From an uncultured Coriobacteriia bacterium (GTDB lineage: Bacteria > Actinomycetota > Coriobacteriia > Coriobacteriales > QAMH01): a DNA stretch of 8,827 nt. Each line of letters begins with the position of its first letter. Positions within the stretch are counted from its first letter, which is position 1. Both the position numbers and the translations under genes were made by a program. The stretch covers positions 1-8,827 of the forward strand of contig CAUHSG010000027.1 in the NCBI GenBank assembly GCA_959608885.1. Direction: 5' to 3'. The notes beneath the pieces were generated by a model. It searched no databases. It was not told the origin of the DNA and saw only the letters and a list, made by a program, of their open reading frames with translations. This document shows, piece by piece, positions 5,910 through 8,827 of this stretch.

Positions 5910-7964
5910 ATGGCTATGCAAAAAGACATGATGGGCCGCGCGGTCCGCGACTCGTTTGCCAAACTGGATCCTCGCGTCCAGATTCAAAACCCGGTCATGT
6001 TCCTGGTGTGGCTTTCCGCCGTCATGACCTCCGTCCTGGCCGTCGCTTCCATCTTCGGTGTGCAGGACGCGGGTGTGCCCACCTACTATGTGGTCACCAT
6101 CGCGGTCATCCTGTGGCTCACCGACCTGTTCTCGAACTTCGCCGAGGCGCTTGCCGAGGGCCGCGGTAAGGCTCAGGCCGATTCCCTGCGTGCGGCCAAG
6201 AAGGATGTCGAGGCCCATCGTATCGAGTCCGTTGAGGACAAGGAGCACTTCACCGTCGTTCCCGGCACCGAGCTCACGCGCGGCGACCTGGTGATCGTAC
6301 GCGCCGGCGAGCAGATTCCCGGCGATGGCGACGTCATCGAGGGCGCTGCCTCCGTTGACGAGTCCGCCATCACCGGCGAGTCCGCCCCCGTGGTCCGCGA
6401 GGCCGGCGGCGACCGCTCTGCCGTTACCGGCGGTACCACGGTGCTGTCCGACTGGATCATCGTCAAGATCTCCAGTGAGCCCGGCCAGAGCTTCCTGGAC
6501 AAGATGATCGCGATGGTCGAGGGTGCCGCGCGCAAGAAGACCCCTAACGAGATCGCTCTGGAGATCTTCCTGGTGGCCCTTTCCATCGTCTTTATCCTGG
6601 TCACGCTGGCCCTGTATTGTTACTCCTGCTTCTCGGCCGGTCTTAACGACATGGTCAACCCCACGGCCGTGACCACGCTCGTGGCACTGCTCGTGTGCTT
6701 GGCTCCCACTACCATCGGCGCCCTTCTGTCCGCCATCGGCATCGCCGGCATGAGCCGTCTGAACGAGGCCAACGTGCTGGCCATGTCCGGCCGCGCCATC
6801 GAGGCCGCCGGCGACGTCGACATCCTCATGCTCGACAAGACCGGCACCATCACCCTGGGTAACCGCCAAGCCGCCGAGTTCATCCCGGTCGACGGCGTCG
6901 ATCCCGCGGAGCTGGCCGATGCCGCTCAGCTTTCCTCGCTGGCCGACGAGACCCCCGAGGGTCGTTCCATCGTCGTGCTCGCCAAGGAGCAGTTTGGGCT
7001 GCGCGGCCGCACACTCGAGGATAAGGGCATGGAGTTCATCCCCTTCACCGCGGCGACTCGCATGTCCGGTGTGAACTACGAGGGCAATGAGATCCGCAAG
7101 GGCGCTGCCGATTCCGTGCGCACCTATGTGGAGGCAGCCGGCGGCGTGTTCTCCCAGGAGTGCGACGAGGCCGTCGAACGCATCGCCAAGGCCGGCGGCA
7201 CCCCGCTGGTCGTGACCAAGAACTGCCGCGTGCTGGGCGTTGTGTACCTCAAGGACATCATCAAGTCCGGCGTTAAGGAGAAGTTCGCCGACCTGCGCAA
7301 GATGGGCATCAAGACCATCATGGTGACGGGCGACAATCCGCTCACCGCCGCGGCAATCGCCGCCGAGGCCGGCGTTGACGACTTCCTGGCCGAGGCCACC
7401 CCCGAGGGCAAACTCGAGAAGATCCGCGAGTTCCAGCGTGAGGGTCACCTGGTCGCCATGACCGGCGACGGCACCAACGACGCGCCGGCGCTCGCCCAGG
7501 CGGACGTCGCCGTGGCCATGAACACCGGAACCCAGGCTGCCAAGGAGGCCGGCAACATGGTCGACCTCGACTCCAGCCCCACCAAGCTCATCGAGGTCGT
7601 GCGTATTGGCAAGCAGCTGCTCATGACCCGCGGTTCGCTCACGACCTTCTCGGTGGCTAACGACATGGCGAAGTACTTCGCTATCATCCCGGCCCTGTTC
7701 TCGCCGATCTACCCGGGCCTTGACGCGCTCAACATCCTCGGTCTGGCAAGCCCACTGTCCGCGGTTCTTTCGGCCATCATCTATAACGCGCTCGTTATCG
7801 TCGCGCTGATCCCGGCCGCGCTGAAGGGCGTTAAGTACCGCGAGGTCCCGTCTGGACAGCTGCTGACCCACAACCTACTCGTGTGGGGTCTGGGCGGCAT
7901 TGTTGCCCCGTTCGTATTCATCAAGCTCATCGACATGCTGCTCGCGTTCTGCGGCATTATGTAA
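5910..7964 (+). CDS. kdpB: KdpB, catalytic P-type ATPase subunit
   Basis: A 684-residue P-type ATPase (E. coli KdpB has 682) that hydrolyses ATP and energises K+ uptake through KdpA. In order: the opening block NPVMFLVWLSAVMT (27-40); actuator domain with TGES at 155-158; membrane motif LVCLAPTTIGALLSAIG with P266; phosphorylation motif DKTGTIT with catalytic D309; nucleotide-binding segment with FTAATRMSG and KGAADS; MVTGDN (471-476) and MTGDGTNDAPALAQADVAVAMN (517-538) of the hinge; and TM5 NDMAKYFAIIPA with charged D585 and K588, equivalent to the E. coli pair important for coupling. The serine of TGES, S158, matches the site reported as inhibitory phosphorylation in E. coli. ATG 5910 is chosen over 5916 and over TTG 5886. 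No defect is seen. Confidence 0.99.
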   Translation: MAMQKDMMGRAVRDSFAKLDPRVQIQNPVMFLVWLSAVMTSVLAVASIFGVQDAGVPTYYVVTIAVILWLTDLFSNFAEALAEGRGKAQADSLRAAKKDVEAHRIESVEDKEHFTVVPGTELTRGDLVIVRAGEQIPGDGDVIEGAASVDESAITGESAPVVREAGGDRSAVTGGTTVLSDWIIVKISSEPGQSFLDKMIAMVEGAARKKTPNEIALEIFLVALSIVFILVTLALYCYSCFSAGLNDMVNPTAVTTLVALLVCLAPTTIGALLSAIGIAGMSRLNEANVLAMSGRAIEAAGDVDILMLDKTGTITLGNRQAAEFIPVDGVDPAELADAAQLSSLADETPEGRSIVVLAKEQFGLRGRTLEDKGMEFIPFTAATRMSGVNYEGNEIRKGAADSVRTYVEAAGGVFSQECDEAVERIAKAGGTPLVVTKNCRVLGVVYLKDIIKSGVKEKFADLRKMGIKTIMVTGDNPLTAAAIAAEAGVDDFLAEATPEGKLEKIREFQREGHLVAMTGDGTNDAPALAQADVAVAMNTGTQAAKEAGNMVDLDSSPTKLIEVVRIGKQLLMTRGSLTTFSVANDMAKYFAIIPALFSPIYPGLDALNILGLASPLSAVLSAIIYNALVIVALIPAALKGVKYREVPSGQLLTHNLLVWGLGGIVAPFVFIKLIDMLLAFCGIM

Positions 7965-7971
7965 GTGGAGG
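7965..7971 (+). promoter_or_regulatory. Ribosome binding site that decides the kdpC start
   Basis: GTGGAGG directly follows the kdpB stop and is 5 nt before ATG 7977. The GTG at 7965, which would add four residues in frame, is part of this Shine-Dalgarno sequence and so is unlikely to be the start. Confidence 0.75.
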
Positions 7972-7976
7972 TTTGT

Positions 7977-8567
7977 ATGTTCAAAGGTGTTGCATCGCGC
8001 GCACTTGGCGTGTTCGCGCTGTTTACCGTTGTCTGCGGCCTGGGCTATACGCTCGTCGTGACCGGCATCGCCCAGGTTGCGTTCCCGTATCAGGCGAACG
8101 GTTCGCTCATTACGGTCGACGGCAAGGTTGTGGGCTCCGAGCTCATCGGCCAGAACTTCGAGGACGAGGACCACATGTGGGGCCGCATCCAGAACGTGTC
8201 AATTGTCGAAGGCGAAGACGGCGAGCTCGTGGCGTATGGTGCCCCGTCCAACCTGTCCCCGGCGAGTGAGGAGTACCGGCAGCTTGTGGACGCGCGCGTC
8301 GAGAAGATTCGCGCCTCCAACCCCGACGCCGGCATGGATGCCGTGCCCGTCGACCTGGTGACGTGTTCTGGCTCAGGGCTCGACCCCGAGATCTCCCCCG
8401 ATGCCGCCGAGTACCAGGTACCGCGCCTGGCGAAGGCCACGGGCAAGAGCGAAGGCGAGGTGCGCGACATCATCGCCCAGTGCACCAAGGGCCGTTTCCT
8501 CGGCGTGTTCGGCGAGCCCACGGTCAACGTGCTCAAGGTGAACCTTATGCTGGACGGCGCGCTGTAG
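7977..8567 (+). CDS. kdpC: KdpC, single-span accessory subunit
   Basis: A 196-residue protein (E. coli 190) with one N-terminal membrane helix (about 9-32) and an external domain. By family knowledge it joins KdpA and KdpB and is proposed to raise nucleotide or K+ affinity. Conserved blocks in order: NGSLITVDGKVVGSELIGQNF (41-61), YGAPSNLSPAS (87-97), VPVDLVTCSGSGLDPEIS (123-140), the QVPRLAKATG region (147-156), and FGEPTVNVLKVNLMLDGAL at the end. The stretch corresponding to the E. coli YFHGRPS block reads HMWGRIQN here. It begins 12 nt after the kdpB stop. It is the last gene of the operon, followed by a short hairpin and the 79-bp repeat. Confidence 0.98.
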   Translation: MFKGVASRALGVFALFTVVCGLGYTLVVTGIAQVAFPYQANGSLITVDGKVVGSELIGQNFEDEDHMWGRIQNVSIVEGEDGELVAYGAPSNLSPASEEYRQLVDARVEKIRASNPDAGMDAVPVDLVTCSGSGLDPEISPDAAEYQVPRLAKATGKSEGEVRDIIAQCTKGRFLGVFGEPTVNVLKVNLMLDGAL

Positions 8568-8583
8568 GTGAGGGAGTGGCGGA

Positions 8584-8613
8584 TGAGGGCATGACTGACT
8601 ATCTGAGCCCTCA
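8584..8613 (+). other. Hairpin after kdpC
   Basis: TGAGGGC (8584-8590) and GCCCTCA (8607-8613) form a 7-bp perfect stem with a 16-nt loop, starting 17 bp after the kdpC stop. It may extend through GTGG at 8575-8578 with CCAC further right. No T-run follows, so it is not a canonical terminator by itself. It may protect the 3' end of the mRNA or work with the next hairpin. Confidence 0.4.
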
Positions 8614-8627
8614 ATTCCACCCCGCCC

Positions 8628-8706
8628 ATCAGTTGCGGTGAAATACGGACCGTTTTGGCTGTCAAAGGCCTTATCTACTCCGTATTCCACCGCAACTTTT
8701 TGTGGG
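8628..8706 (+). repeat. 79-bp palindromic repeat, copy 2, downstream of kdpC
   Basis: This copy is the same length as 220-298, in direct orientation and 77/79 identical. The arms GTTGCGGTGAAATACGGA (8632-8649) and 8679-8696 pair at 17 of 18 positions, with A-C at 8641/8687, around a 29-nt loop that itself holds TTTG-N5-CAAA and GGC/GCC pairings. TTTTT (8697-8701) follows at once. In the plus sense, stem plus T-run has the form of an intrinsic terminator and probably ends the kdpFABC transcript. Only the two ends of the 79 bp are defined by the match, since flanking DNA differs sharply on both sides. The complementary strand of the loop carries TTGACA, but no convincing -10 follows. Confidence 0.9.
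8632..8701 (+). terminator. Probable kdpFABC terminator formed by repeat copy 2
   Basis: An 18-bp stem with one mismatch, followed directly by five T residues, lies 65 bp after the kdpC stop and before the next gene's regulatory region. The loop of 29 nt is long for a classical terminator, so efficiency is uncertain. Confidence 0.55.
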
Positions 8707-8728
8707 TTGAGTAAAAGCCGGGGGAGCG

Positions 8729-8744
8729 TGTACGGTCGGGTACA
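8729..8744. promoter_or_regulatory. TGTAC-N6-GTACA dyad, possible operator
   Basis: A perfect 5-bp inverted repeat, TGTAC (8729-8733) and GTACA (8740-8744), with a 6-bp spacer lies 69 bp before the next ATG. Its size and symmetry suit a dimeric helix-turn-helix regulator acting on the next gene. The protein is not identified, and no clear promoter hexamers are seen around it. Confidence 0.4.
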
Positions 8745-8749
8745 GCGCG

Positions 8750-8778
8750 GTTGCTGATACGATAGGTACGTTAGCAAC
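8750..8778 (+). other. Hairpin in the leader of the next gene
   Basis: GTTGCTGA (8750-8757) pairs with TTAGCAAC (8771-8778), including one G-U. Inside it TAC pairs with GTA around GATAG, with a CG bulge. A second small stem, GCCGC-CGA-GCGGC, follows at 8780-8792, just before the ribosome binding site. No T-run is present. It may be a leader structure or overlap a promoter; TACGAT at 8758-8763 resembles a -10 at four of six positions. Confidence 0.35.
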
Positions 8779-8812
8779 TGCCGCCGAGCGGCTCAAATGA
8801 AAGGAACCCTGT

Positions 8813-8827
8813 ATGGAGTCCTCCGCC
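8813..8827 (+). CDS. Start of an unidentified gene (partial, five codons)
   Basis: ATG at 8813 is preceded by AAAGGA (8800-8805) at a 7-nt spacing, a good Shine-Dalgarno sequence. The frame reads MESSA and leaves the window. Too little remains to name it. The dyad and hairpin upstream suggest it has its own regulated promoter and is not part of the kdp operon. Confidence 0.55.

Noticed and set aside
5808..7871. 687-residue open frame on the minus strand covering almost all of kdpB
   Set aside because: It mirrors the codon structure of a G/C-ending gene. KdpB in the plus strand has every family motif, and the antisense product is His/Gly/Asp rich with no recognisable domain.
8373..8777. 134-residue minus-strand frame running through repeat copy 2 and the end of kdpC
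   Set aside because: It is an open reading of the repeat plus a kdpC shadow. The two repeat copies differ by non-synonymous changes in this frame, and no ribosome binding site was seen.
8568..8827. tRNA or other RNA gene after kdpC
   Set aside because: No cloverleaf, T-loop consensus or rRNA-like sequence is present; the structures there are simple hairpins.

Overview
The window holds a complete, canonically ordered Kdp high-affinity potassium uptake locus with its own two-component regulator, plus the edges of one unrelated gene on each side. The G+C-rich sequence (about 60% by eye, not counted), the strong G/C-ending codon use in kdpABC and the style of the proteins suggest a high-GC Gram-positive gut-type bacterium. 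A Coriobacteriia member such as Collinsella is my best guess, but this rests on impression and not on a marker gene.

Layout, left to right. Positions 2-118 are the cysteine-rich C-terminal tail of an unrecognised plus-strand gene, closed by a perfect 14-bp hairpin terminator (131-166). A 79-bp palindromic repeat (220-298) follows, ending 5 bp from the kdpE stop codon. On the minus strand lie kdpD (3736-1001, sensor kinase) and kdpE (1008-304, response regulator), overlapping by 8 bp. A 243-bp divergent intergenic region (3737-3979) separates them from the plus-strand operon. It holds an 11-bp-spaced direct repeat that fits a KdpE-type tandem site, a dyad in the presumed kdpD leader, and two overlapping hairpins just upstream of kdpF. 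Then come kdpF (3980-4066), kdpA (4070-5893), kdpB (5910-7964) and kdpC (7977-8567), tightly packed, each start supported by a Shine-Dalgarno sequence. After kdpC come a weak hairpin and a second copy of the 79-bp repeat (8628-8706), 77/79 identical to the first and in the same orientation. The last 120 bp hold a dyad, a hairpin and the first five codons of another gene.

How it works together. From family knowledge, KdpA is the K+-selective channel-like subunit, KdpB the P-type ATPase that drives it, KdpC a single-span periplasmic or extracytoplasmic accessory subunit, and KdpF a tiny stabilising membrane peptide. KdpD senses K+ limitation or ionic conditions and phosphorylates KdpE, which activates kdpFABC. 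All key catalytic residues I looked for are present, so the system looks intact.

The Kdp system itself is well known. The part least explained by known genes is the near-identical structured repeat that brackets the kdp locus on both sides. It looks like a dispersed palindromic element (a REP/MITE-like or terminator-like RNA hairpin) and is my main candidate for something undescribed.
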